A DNA stretch of 7,366 nt from Patescibacteria group bacterium (GCA_018817545.1 JAHITL010000008.1:1-7366), one strand, 5' to 3'; shown: positions 1 to 7,184, numbered from the stretch's first letter. Program-made: numbers and translations. The notes: a model not told the origin generated them from the sequence alone.

Positions 1-2
1 AA

Positions 3-256
3 GTTAATGGTTAATATTGGTATGAAATGAGAGTACTAGAGTTTATAACTTTTAGAAATTTTTAATTTTATAAATAATTTTTAATAATTTAATTTTTAAT
101 TTAATTAGTTTAAAAATTAAAAATTTAGATTTATTTAAAAATTTACCTGTCCCGCTTTTGCGGTGAAAAATTACAAAATTAAAAATTTCTAATCAACAAA
201 AATTCTTAAATTAAATTTTAGGGCACTCTCATTTCATGCCAATCTTAACCGCTAAC
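3..256. repeat. Long imperfect inverted repeat spanning the recJ 3' end
   Basis: The 32 bases at 3-34 match the reverse complement of 225-256 at 28 of 32 positions; the shared core reads ATGAAATGAGAGT. A second, inner pair (52-69 with 175-192) is an exact 18-base inverted match. The inner spacers differ in length (17 against 32 bases), so the arms have diverged by indels. A third nested pair, 91-102 with 114-125, forms a 12-bp A/T stem. The right arm includes the last three sense codons and the TAA stop of recJ. The left arm carries the analogous reading on the plus strand (GTT AAT GGT TAA). There is no open reading frame inside. It could be a MITE-like element, a duplicated convergent gene end, or a cruciform between convergent genes; the sequence alone does not decide. 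The repeat is directly visible, its nature is not. Confidence 0.75.
151..164. other. Small G/C-rich hairpin in the centre of the inverted repeat
   Basis: CCGC-TTTT-GCGG is a perfect 4-bp stem with a four-base loop, and the only G/C-rich island in about 150 bases of nearly pure A/T. It is preceded by ACCTGTC. It would be a five-pair stem if base 164 were G instead of T, so it looks like a slightly decayed palindrome. No uridine tract follows immediately on either strand, so a call as intrinsic terminator of recJ is only weakly supported. It may mark the apex of the larger inverted repeat. Confidence 0.45.
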
Positions 257-1978
257 AGCTGTTCCACGTATATCTATAACATTCATCTGTATAGTTTTTC
301 TGCCATTAAATTCATTAAATTCAATATAATAAACAACATCAACTTTATCACCAATTTTTAATTCGCGCCATTTTTCTGTTTGCCTAAAAGCAACAGCCCA
401 AAAATTATCAAATTTAAATTTTACATGCTGATTATCAGCGCCCATTGTTATTTTGTCAATAATAATTAAGTTAAAACTAACAAATTTTGGTCGCAAATTT
501 CCTTCGCCAAATGGTTCAAATTCTTCTAATTTTTCTACTAGTTGATTATTTATTTCTAATAAGTTCAATTCAGCTTCAATAATTAATTTAGAAGTTAAAT
601 CAATTTCAATAAGTTGTTCTTTGGCAATCTTTTTCAAATCAATTGCAAATTTAAGCAAATCAACTTGATTATTAACAGTAAATCCGCAAGCTTGAGCATG
701 TCCACCAAATTTAACTAAATATTGATTTGCTTGTTCAATCGCTTTTGTTATATTAAATTCTTCTATACTACGTCCTGATCCTTTTATTTCTTTGTCCATT
801 TTAGTAATAACTAAAGTTGGTCGAGAATAAAGTTCACATATTTTGCCAGCCACTAAACCGATTACGCCCTCAGGCCAATCAAGAGCTTTTGCATTTTCAT
901 CTAAGCTTGGTGAAACAAGAATTAATATTTTATCATCTAACATTTCTTTTTCAACTTTTATTTTGCAAGATTCAACTATTGCTTCAGTTAATTTTTGTCT
1001 TTCGGAATTTTTAATATTTAATTTTTCAGATATTAGTTTGGCTTCTTTTTGATCTTTTGTAATTAAAAGTCTAAAAGCAGTATTAGCATGATCAAGTCTG
1101 CCAGCAGAATTAATTCTAGGAGCAATTTGCCAACTAATATTCCAAGAACTAATATCTTTTTTTGGGCCATTACCCTGAGCTACTTTAATTAATTCACTTA
1201 AACCAATCCGAGGCAATTTATTAATCATTTTTAATCCGTAACTAACTAAAATTCTATTTTCGCCAATTAAACTTACACAATCAGCAACAGTACCTATTGT
1301 TACCAAGTCTAAAATTCTTTCTTCAAGTCTTTTTTTCTGTTCTTCTGTTAATTTAGATTTTTTAATTAGAGCCAGTGTTAATTTAAAAGACACGCCAACA
1401 CCAGCTAAAGATTTAAACGAATAATCTTCTGCATGAGGATTAATAATTAAACAATCTGGCCAATCATTTTTATCAGCAAGCGCTTCATGATGATCAGTAA
1501 TAATAACGTTTAAGCCTAGATTTTTTATATAAGCAACTTCTTTTTTATTTCGAATGCCGTTATCTACTGTAATAATTAATTTTGTTTCAGTTCGCGCTAT
1601 CTCGTCAATAGCTTTTTCATTCAAGCCATATCCTTCGCTCGTTCTGTCAGGAATATACACGCCAACATTGGCTTTAAATATTGTTAAAATTTCCACCAAA
1701 ATTGCAGAAGCTGTTATTCCATCAGCATCATAATCACCATAAATTACTATTTTGTTCCCAGCCTTAATATGACTGATAATTAAATCAACAGCCTCATTCA
1801 TGTGTTTAAATAAAAAAGGATCAAGTAAATTGTTGTAATTAACTTGAAAAAATTTTTTTATTTCTTCTTTTTCTATTAATCCTCGGTTAGCCAATAGTTG
1901 CAAAATCACTGGATGAAAATCAGGATATTGTTTTACTAATTTTTCACTAACTTTAGGGATAATCTGCCAAATATACAT
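245..1978 (-). CDS. recJ: Single-stranded-DNA-specific 5'-3' exonuclease RecJ
   Basis: RecJ degrades single-stranded DNA 5' to 3' in the cytoplasm during RecF-pathway recombination, mismatch repair and processing of stalled forks. At 577 residues it has the full length of the family (E. coli RecJ is also about 577). The DHH domain carries the metal ligands in order: GDYDADG at 81-87 (D82, D84, D86), D139 in TVDNG, TDHH at 161-164, and D233 in GTVADCVSL. PRINSAGRL follows at 288-296. The DHHA1 domain shows WPEGVIGLVAG (368-378), GSGRS (400-404) and KFGGHAQACG (423-432). A C-terminal OB-fold part begins near PFGEGNLRPKF (489-499). The ATG is fixed: an in-frame TAA lies 21 bases upstream at 2000-2002 and no other ATG intervenes. 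There is no Shine-Dalgarno motif; a heptamer hairpin lies just upstream. All catalytic residues are present, so it should be active. Confidence 0.96.
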   Translation of the reverse strand: MYIWQIIPKVSEKLVKQYPDFHPVILQLLANRGLIEKEEIKKFFQVNYNNLLDPFLFKHMNEAVDLIISHIKAGNKIVIYGDYDADGITASAILVEILTIFKANVGVYIPDRTSEGYGLNEKAIDEIARTETKLIITVDNGIRNKKEVAYIKNLGLNVIITDHHEALADKNDWPDCLIINPHAEDYSFKSLAGVGVSFKLTLALIKKSKLTEEQKKRLEERILDLVTIGTVADCVSLIGENRILVSYGLKMINKLPRIGLSELIKVAQGNGPKKDISSWNISWQIAPRINSAGRLDHANTAFRLLITKDQKEAKLISEKLNIKNSERQKLTEAIVESCKIKVEKEMLDDKILILVSPSLDENAKALDWPEGVIGLVAGKICELYSRPTLVITKMDKEIKGSGRSIEEFNITKAIEQANQYLVKFGGHAQACGFTVNNQVDLLKFAIDLKKIAKEQLIEIDLTSKLIIEAELNLLEINNQLVEKLEEFEPFGEGNLRPKFVSFNLIIIDKITMGADNQHVKFKFDNFWAVAFRQTEKWRELKIGDKVDVVYYIEFNEFNGRKTIQMNVIDIRGTAVSG

Positions 1979-1982
1979 AGAA

Positions 1983-2097
1983 GAATTAGGAATTAGGGGT
2001 TAGGAATTAGGAATTAGGAATTAGGAATTAGGGGTTAGGATTGGATTTTGTTTTTTTCCCCTAATTCCTTATTCCTAATTCCTTATTCCTTATTCCT
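1983..2097. repeat. Head-to-head heptamer repeats forming a long hairpin
   Basis: Eight 7-bp units fill 1983-2038: GAATTAG twice, GGGTTAG, GAATTAG four times, GGGTTAG. From 2061 the opposite orientation begins, with units CTAATTC or CTTATTC five times and then a partial unit. Folding pairs 1995-2034 with 2058-2097: 40 positions, 35 Watson-Crick, two G-T and three T-T mismatches, and a 23-base loop (2035-2057) with a run of T. The innermost 11 pairs (2024-2034 with 2058-2068) are perfect. The element sits exactly between the stop of the small membrane gene and the recJ start, with about 17 bases from stem to recJ ATG. On the minus strand no U tract follows the stem, so it is not a classic terminator; a role in mRNA stability or recJ translation is speculation. 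The 7-bp periodicity is formally like the short tandem repeats of cyanobacteria. Confidence 0.9.
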
Positions 2098-2098
2098 A

Positions 2099-2197
2099 TT
2101 ATATAAAATTCACTCCGATTGTCCATGCTACCATTGTAAAAATTACAATAACAGAAATAATTACCCAAATTATTTTTCGCACTACGTTTTTTTTCAT
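2099..2197 (-). CDS. 32-residue single-helix membrane peptide (hypothetical)
   Basis: A 33-codon frame runs from ATG at 2197 to TAA at 2099-2101. The peptide starts MKKNVVRK, then has a hydrophobic stretch of I, V, F, W, M and A from about residue 9 to 29, with tryptophans at 11 and 25, and ends VNFI. The basic N-terminus followed by one hydrophobic segment predicts a single transmembrane helix with the N-terminus in the cytoplasm. An in-frame TAA at 2207-2209 lies only three codons before the ATG, so the start cannot be moved upstream. No Shine-Dalgarno motif is seen. The stop codon abuts the heptamer hairpin in front of recJ, and lepA is 280 bp upstream on the same strand. I do not recognise a named family; similar tiny one-helix hypothetical proteins are common in Patescibacteria. 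It could be a chance frame, but the composition is very membrane-like. Confidence 0.55.
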   Translation of the reverse strand: MKKNVVRKIIWVIISVIVIFTMVAWTIGVNFI

Positions 2198-2477
2198 ATT
2201 AATAAATTAGTTAAAAGTCTATAAAGTCAAAAAGTCAGTTTTTTTTGCTTTGCAACTTTATTTTATGGACTTTACAAGTCTTTTTAAATTATAATGTTTA
2301 ATAAAATTTTAATTTTAAATGTCTAATTTTCTTATCTAATTTTTAGATAATTTAGCATTTTAGCTTAGAAATTTTATTAGAAATTATAATTTATAATTTA
2401 GAAATTAAATTTTTTTTGGTATGAATATTAAACAAGCTTAAAATCATGGCATATTACTTTTATACAAACCTTTATCC
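2198..2477. other. A/T-rich spacer between lepA and the membrane peptide gene
   Basis: No convincing gene or terminator is visible in these 280 bases. Short structures seen are three AAAGTC copies (2214-2219, 2223-2228, 2231-2236), the palindrome GACTT-TAC-AAGTC (2268-2280), TTGC-TTT-GCAA (2245-2255), and an 8-bp palindrome TTATCTAA-TTT-TTAGATAA (2332-2350). The longest reading frames starting with ATG are about 18 codons and lack any coding character. None of the hairpins is followed by a T tract in the direction of lepA transcription, so the end of the lepA message is not located. Confidence 0.6.
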
Positions 2478-4298
2478 CTATCTTCTCAAGATTTTAATAA
2501 AAGTATCGGGAGGAATTTCTACACTTCCTTTACCTGAAGCCATCATTTTTTTCTTTCCCTTTTTTTGCTTTTCCAAAAGCTTGCGTTTGCGAGAAACATC
2601 ACCTCCATAAAGTTTAGCAATAACATCTTTACTAAAAGCTGAGATTCTTTCAGCAGCTACAATTTTCCCACCGATTGTTGCTTGTAATTTTATAACAAAC
2701 ATCTGCTTAGGTAAAGTTTCTTTCAAAACATTAACAATTTCTTTACCGCGTTTAAATGCTTCATCTTTATAAATAATTGTTGATAATGCCTCTATTTGGT
2801 CTTCCGCGACTAGAATATCCATTTTAACAACATCAGCTGTACGATAATTTAAAAATTCATAATTAATTGAAGCATATCCTGAGCTTACACTTTTTATTTT
2901 ATCATAAAAATCTGTCAAAATAGCAACCATAGGAACTTCATAATGAAGAATAGTTCGAGATTCGTCTAAATATTCAGTGTTTTTATAAATTCCTCTTTTT
3001 TCTTGAAGTAATTTCATAATTGAGCCAATATAATCTTTTGGTGTAATAACATCTAAGCTAACCCAAGGCTCTTCAATTTTTTCTATTTCTGATGGATCAG
3101 GAAATTTTTGCGGACTACGGATAATTTCTTCTGTTCCTTTTCTAAAATAAATTTTATAAGCAACACTAGGAGTAGTAACAATCAAATCTAAATTATATTC
3201 TCTGCTTAACCTTTCTTGAAAAATTTCTAAATGGAGTAATCCTAAAAATCCGCATCTAAATCCGACACCCAAGGCTTCAGAATGCTCTGGTTCATAAATT
3301 AATGCTGCATCATTTAATTTTAATTTAGCAATTGCCTCACGTAATTCATTAAATTCATTGCCTTCTTGAGGAAAAATACCAGCAAAAACCATTGGCTTAA
3401 CTTCATTATAGTCCTTAAGTGGTTGAATTTCATGAATTGAAGATGAAGTTAAAATAATTGTATCACCAACTCTACATTCACTTACATCTTTAAAACCAGT
3501 GACAATATATCCAATTTCACCTGTCATTAATTTACCAGTAGATTTATATTCTGGTTTAAAAATTCCAACATCCAAGGCTTCACTTTTAGCTTCAGTAGCC
3601 ATTAAAGTAATTTTATCATGTTGTTTAATTTGTCCATCAAAAATTCTTACATAAGCGACTACACCTCTATATTCATCATAATTAGAATCAAAAATTAATG
3701 CTCGCAAAGATGTGTCAATAGCTGTCTCAGATAAATTATTTATTTCTTTCTCTGCAATTTTAGGCACTGGCACTTTTTCAATTACTCTTGTTAAAATATC
3801 TGCAACACCTTGTCCTGTTTTTCCTGATGAGCAAATTATATCTTCCATTTGACAACCAAGAAGACTAACTATTTCTTTTTTTGTTTTTTCTATATCAGCT
3901 GCTGGTAAATCAATTTTATTAACAACAGGAATAATTATTAAATTTTGATCTAATGCTAAATATAAGTTAGCCAATGTTTGAGCTTGAATTCCTTGACTAG
4001 CATCAATTAAAAGGATAGCTCCTTCAACAGCAGCTAAACTTCGAGAAACTTCATAAGTAAAATCAACATGACCAGGAGTGTCAATTAAATTTAAAATATA
4101 ACCTTGATACTCCATTGTAACAGGTTGTAATTTAATAGTAATCCCCCGCTCTCTTTCCAAATCCATTCTATCCAAAAACTGTTCTTTCATTTTTCTTTTT
4201 TCAACAGTTCCAGTAATTTCCAACATTCTATCAGCTAAAGTTGATTTACCATGATCAATATGCGCAATAATGCAAAAATTTCTAATTTTATTTTCCAT
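2478..4298 (-). CDS. lepA: Elongation factor 4 (LepA), ribosome-bound translational GTPase
   Basis: LepA is a translational GTPase that binds the 70S ribosome; it has been linked to back-translocation, stress translation and 30S assembly. With the ATG at 4298 the protein has 606 residues, against about 600 for the family. GTPase motifs: G1 AHIDHGKST (12-20), G2 ERERGITIK (48-56), G3 DTPGHVDF (73-80) with catalytic H77, G4 NKID (127-130), and G5 SSGKTG (157-162), where the usual SAK is SGK. The C-terminal LepA-specific domain is complete, with AKLYGGDVSRKRKLLEKQK and a final VEIPPDTF segment. The frame stays open to a TTG at 4373, adding 25 residues, but family proteins begin at the MENKIRNF segment and that TTG falls in a likely -35 box, so ATG 4298 is preferred. 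An AGGAG lies 29 bases upstream, too far for this ATG. Stop is TAG. Confidence 0.96.
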   Translation of the reverse strand: MENKIRNFCIIAHIDHGKSTLADRMLEITGTVEKRKMKEQFLDRMDLERERGITIKLQPVTMEYQGYILNLIDTPGHVDFTYEVSRSLAAVEGAILLIDASQGIQAQTLANLYLALDQNLIIIPVVNKIDLPAADIEKTKKEIVSLLGCQMEDIICSSGKTGQGVADILTRVIEKVPVPKIAEKEINNLSETAIDTSLRALIFDSNYDEYRGVVAYVRIFDGQIKQHDKITLMATEAKSEALDVGIFKPEYKSTGKLMTGEIGYIVTGFKDVSECRVGDTIILTSSSIHEIQPLKDYNEVKPMVFAGIFPQEGNEFNELREAIAKLKLNDAALIYEPEHSEALGVGFRCGFLGLLHLEIFQERLSREYNLDLIVTTPSVAYKIYFRKGTEEIIRSPQKFPDPSEIEKIEEPWVSLDVITPKDYIGSIMKLLQEKRGIYKNTEYLDESRTILHYEVPMVAILTDFYDKIKSVSSGYASINYEFLNYRTADVVKMDILVAEDQIEALSTIIYKDEAFKRGKEIVNVLKETLPKQMFVIKLQATIGGKIVAAERISAFSKDVIAKLYGGDVSRKRKLLEKQKKGKKKMMASGKGSVEIPPDTFIKILRR

Positions 4299-4344
4299 AA
4301 AAAATGTAATTACAAAAATAGACTCTACTCCTATGTCTATAATT

Positions 4345-4373
4345 ACATTACTAATCTTTCTTAATTTGGTCAA
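4345..4373 (-). promoter_or_regulatory. Candidate sigma-70 promoter of lepA
   Basis: On the minus strand TTGACC (4373-4368, five of six to TTGACA) is followed after exactly 17 bases by TAATGT (4350-4345, three of six to TATAAT, keeping the key TA...T). Transcription would start near 4338, giving a leader of about 40 bases before the ATG at 4298. The -10 match is weak, so this is a moderate call. Confidence 0.45.
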
Positions 4374-4405
4374 ATAAGGATTGTTTCACAATTTAAGTTT
4401 TTTTC

Positions 4406-4434
4406 TTGACAGTAGTTATATAAAGTTATATATT
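4406..4434 (+). promoter_or_regulatory. Sigma-70 type promoter of clpB
   Basis: TTGACA (4406-4411, perfect -35) and TATATT (4429-4434, five of six to the -10 consensus) are separated by exactly 17 bases. The predicted start, near 4441, falls at the left edge of the CIRCE operator, the usual arrangement for vegetative-sigma heat-shock genes controlled by HrcA. The untranslated leader would be about 86 bases. Confidence 0.85.
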
Positions 4435-4438
4435 TATC

Positions 4439-4465
4439 CTAGCACTCAAACTATCAGAGTGCTAA
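4439..4465. promoter_or_regulatory. CIRCE operator (HrcA binding site)
   Basis: The site reads CTAGCACTC, nine bases of spacer, then GAGTGCTAA. The consensus is TTAGCACTC-N9-GAGTGCTAA, so 17 of 18 arm positions match and the spacer length is exact. HrcA is the heat-shock repressor that binds this inverted repeat and needs GroEL to stay active. Placement over the predicted transcription start of clpB means HrcA would block initiation, with release on heat or protein damage. hrcA itself is not in the window. The site is about 66 bp upstream of the lepA -35 box, so control of lepA is less likely. Confidence 0.95.
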
Positions 4466-4487
4466 AATAATTTTCGACTTTCCAACA

Positions 4488-4511
4488 CTTTAAACTTTTA
4501 ACTTTTAACTT
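4488..4511 (+). repeat. Short heptamer repeat in the clpB leader
   Basis: The leader contains CTTTAAA, CTTTTAA, CTTTTAA in tandem and then CTTCT, i.e. about three 7-bp units. The same TTTTAAC unit occurs three times in tandem downstream of clpB. It lies within the 5' untranslated region, ending about 15 bases before the ATG. Confidence 0.65.
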
Positions 4512-4526
4512 CTATAACTAACACCT

Positions 4527-7184
4527 ATGTTTGATAAATTTACCAATAAAACGCAAGAAGCTATTATTAGCGCTCAGATGATTGCGCAGGATTATGGACA
4601 ACAACAAATTGAAGCTATTCATGTTTTAGCTTCCCTACTTTTGCAAAATGAAAGCCTAGTTAAGCCTGTTTTAGAAAAATTAAGTATTAATCCAATAATA
4701 ATTCAGGAGCAAATTTTTAAAACTATTGAGAAATTACCGAAAGTTTTTGTTTCTTCTCCTGTTGGTACTGTTCAAGGAACTGCTGAAGTTGCTATGATTT
4801 TGGAACGAGCAAAACAAGAAGCAACAAAATTAAGTGATGAATTTATTTCTACTGAACATATTTTTCTAGCTTTGATTAGCATAAAATCAAAAGCGCAAAA
4901 TATTTTAATTAATGCAAAAGTGGAATATGAAAAAGTTTTAAAAATATTAGCAGAATTACGTGGAAATCAAAGAATAACAGATCCAGAACCTGAAAGTAAA
5001 TTTCAAGTTTTAAAAAAATATACTACTAATTTAACTGAATTAGCTAAACAAGAGAAACTAGACCCAGTTATTGGTCGAAATGATGAGATTAGAAGGATTA
5101 TGCAAATATTGTCTCGTCGTACAAAAAATAATCCAGTATTAATAGGAGAAGCTGGAACTGGTAAAACAGCTATTATAGAAGGCTTGGCTCAACGAATTAT
5201 TGCCGGCGATGTACCAGAAACTTTAAAAAATAAAGAATTAATTAGTTTAGATTTAGGTTCTTTGGTCGCTGGTTCAAAATTTCGTGGTGAATTTGAAGAA
5301 CGTTTGAAAGCAGTTTTAAAAGAAATAAAATCTCAAGAAGGTAATGTAATTTTATTTATAGATGAATTACATACTATTGTTGGGGCTGGTACTTCAGAAG
5401 GCTCAATTGATGCATCTAATTTACTAAAACCAGCTTTGGCTCGGGGTGAATTAAAAACCATTGGCGCTACAACAGCGAAAGAATATCAAAAATATATTGA
5501 ACGCGATTCTGCATTAGAACGACGATTTCAACCAATTTACGTTACTGAACCAAATATTGAAGACACAATCGCTATTTTGAGAGGTATTAAAGAAAAATAT
5601 GAAGTGCATCATGGCATTAGAATTACTGATAATGCATTAGTTTCAGCAGCTAAATTATCAGCTCGCTATATCGCTGATCGCTTTTTGCCTGATAAAGCGA
5701 TTGATTTAATTGATGAGGCTTCTTCTGCTTTGCGTATGAAGATTGATTCTTGTCCTGATGAGTTAGACGGCTTAAAACGAAAAATTAAACATTTAGAAAT
5801 TGTTAAAGTAGGATTAATTAAAGAAAGCAAAAAAAGCGCTAAACTTTCAAGTCTTAATAAACAATTAGCGCAACTTAAAGAACAAGCAAATCAATTAGAG
5901 CTTCATTGGCAAAATGAAAAACAAATAATTGTTAAAATTAGACAAGCTAAACAACAAATTGATGAGCTTAAGGCTGATGCGGAAATAATTGAAAGGCATG
6001 GCGATAATCTTACAAAAGTAGCGGAAATTCGTTATGCTAAGATTCCTGAATTAGAAAAAAATATAAAACGTTTTAAAGCTGAATTAATCAAAATTCAAAG
6101 TACTGGCCAACAAATTTTAAAAGAAGAAATTAGCGAAGAAGATGTTGCAAAAGTAGTTTCTCGTTGGACAGGAATTCCTGTTACAAAAATGTTGGAATCA
6201 GAAATAAAAAAATTAGCATGCGCTGAAGAAGTTTTAAATAAGCGTGTTGTTGGACAAGATGAAGCTATCAAATCAGTAGCTAATGCTATTAGACGTTCAC
6301 GAGCTGGAATAAATGAAGAAAAAAAACCAATAGGTTCGTTTCTTTTTGTTGGACCAACAGGCGTTGGAAAAACTGAATTATCAAAAGCTTTAACTGAATT
6401 TATGTTTAATGATGAGTCTGCTTTGATTAGATTAGATATGAGTGAATTTATGGAAAAATATTCTGTTGCTAGAATGATCGGCGCGCCTCCTGGTTATATT
6501 GGATATGAAGAAGGAGGTCAATTAACTGAAAAAGTTAGACGTCGTCCTTATAGCATAATTTTATTTGATGAAATTGAAAAAGCTCATCCAGAAGTTTTTA
6601 ATATTCTTTTACAAATTTTAGATGATGGACAATTAACTGATTCCAAAGGACGAATGGTTAATTTTAAAAATACCATTATTATTATGACATCTAATTTAGG
6701 CAATGAGGTTATTAAAAAATATTCTATTGGTTTTTCTGATGGTGGTGATGAAATTAGCGCTGACACAATGTGTGATAAAGAGATAAAAGAAAAAATTGAT
6801 AAAATTCTTAAAGATCATTTTAAACTAGAATTTTTGAATCGCATTGATGAAGTAATTGTTTTTAAAAGTTTAGACAAAGAAGTTTTATCAAAAATTGTTG
6901 ACTTAGAATTAGAAAAAGTAGAAAAAAGATTAAAAAATAAAGAAATTAATCTAAAAATTGCATTAAAAGTAAAAAAGATGTTAGCAGAAAAAAGTTTTGA
7001 CACAACTTTTGGCGCTCGTCCACTAAAACGGATGATTCAAACTTTAATTCTAGATGAATTGGCTATGGAGATAATTGAAGGAAAAATAAAAGAAGGCGAT
7101 AAAGTACTTATTGATCTTGATATTAAAGATAAAATAACTCTAAATATTAATAATTTTGCAACAACCTCTGTAAAAAATAGTTAA
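4527..7184 (+). CDS. clpB: ATP-dependent disaggregase ClpB (Hsp100)
   Basis: ClpB is a cytoplasmic hexameric AAA+ unfoldase that, with DnaK, DnaJ and GrpE, pulls polypeptides out of aggregates. The 885 residues (family about 860) show a Clp N-domain (about 1-145). NBD1 has Walker A GEAGTGKT (207-214), Walker B FIDE (277-280), and arginine fingers R332/R333. A full-length coiled-coil M domain (about 410-530) separates ClpB from ClpA and ClpC. NBD2 has Walker A GPTGVGKT (609-616), Walker B LFDE (679-682), arginine finger R772, and sensor 2 GARPLKR (829-835). Pore loops are GSKFRG (249-254, Phe where Tyr is usual) and GYIGYEEGG (656-664). No IGF/IGL-type ClpP-binding loop is recognised, as expected for ClpB. 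The C-terminal tail is slightly longer than in E. coli. An in-frame TAA at 4515-4517 fixes the ATG; no Shine-Dalgarno motif precedes it. A CIRCE promoter drives it. Confidence 0.97.
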   Translation: MFDKFTNKTQEAIISAQMIAQDYGQQQIEAIHVLASLLLQNESLVKPVLEKLSINPIIIQEQIFKTIEKLPKVFVSSPVGTVQGTAEVAMILERAKQEATKLSDEFISTEHIFLALISIKSKAQNILINAKVEYEKVLKILAELRGNQRITDPEPESKFQVLKKYTTNLTELAKQEKLDPVIGRNDEIRRIMQILSRRTKNNPVLIGEAGTGKTAIIEGLAQRIIAGDVPETLKNKELISLDLGSLVAGSKFRGEFEERLKAVLKEIKSQEGNVILFIDELHTIVGAGTSEGSIDASNLLKPALARGELKTIGATTAKEYQKYIERDSALERRFQPIYVTEPNIEDTIAILRGIKEKYEVHHGIRITDNALVSAAKLSARYIADRFLPDKAIDLIDEASSALRMKIDSCPDELDGLKRKIKHLEIVKVGLIKESKKSAKLSSLNKQLAQLKEQANQLELHWQNEKQIIVKIRQAKQQIDELKADAEIIERHGDNLTKVAEIRYAKIPELEKNIKRFKAELIKIQSTGQQILKEEISEEDVAKVVSRWTGIPVTKMLESEIKKLACAEEVLNKRVVGQDEAIKSVANAIRRSRAGINEEKKPIGSFLFVGPTGVGKTELSKALTEFMFNDESALIRLDMSEFMEKYSVARMIGAPPGYIGYEEGGQLTEKVRRRPYSIILFDEIEKAHPEVFNILLQILDDGQLTDSKGRMVNFKNTIIIMTSNLGNEVIKKYSIGFSDGGDEISADTMCDKEIKEKIDKILKDHFKLEFLNRIDEVIVFKSLDKEVLSKIVDLELEKVEKRLKNKEINLKIALKVKKMLAEKSFDTTFGARPLKRMIQTLILDELAMEIIEGKIKEGDKVLIDLDIKDKITLNINNFATTSVKNS

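Noticed and set aside
50..215. Replication origin in the A/T-rich stretch
   Set aside because: No DnaA boxes (TTATCCACA-like) and no dnaA, dnaN or rpmH nearby; A/T richness alone is not enough.
3..256. Integron attC site
   Set aside because: The ends GTTAATG and GTTAGCG do not fit the GTTRRRY/RYYYAAC core pair, the length is above the usual attC range and no integrase is present.
817..1052. Two plus-strand reading frames of 65 and 69 codons
   Set aside because: Both lie antisense inside the conserved DHHA1 part of recJ, overlap each other and have low-complexity Phe/Leu/Ser-rich translations; they are shadows of recJ.
1983..2097. CRISPR array or telomere
   Set aside because: Units are 7 bp with no spacers, and GAATTAG/GGGTTAG in a short inverted array inside a chromosome-like context is better explained as slipped tandem repeats.
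1983..2097. Intrinsic terminator of the small membrane gene
   Set aside because: In the minus-strand direction the A run is in the loop and no U tract follows the stem, so the standard terminator layout is missing.
2332..2350. lepA terminator at the TTATCTAA palindrome
   Set aside because: The stem is all A/T except one pair and is followed on the lepA strand by GAAAATTAGAC, not by a U tract.
4299..4373. 25-residue N-terminal extension of LepA from a TTG start
   Set aside because: The family starts at the segment just before the G1 motif, the added residues are not LepA-like, and the TTG forms part of a better explained -35 box.
6584..7003. Two minus-strand frames of 60 and 62 codons
   Set aside because: Both are antisense to the conserved second AAA+ module of clpB and have no recognisable domain or start signal.
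245..7184. Alternative genetic code with TGA as Gly (code 25, as in Absconditabacteria/Gracilibacteria)
   Set aside because: All four proteins read through with GGN glycine codons and contain no in-frame TGA, so the standard bacterial code suffices.
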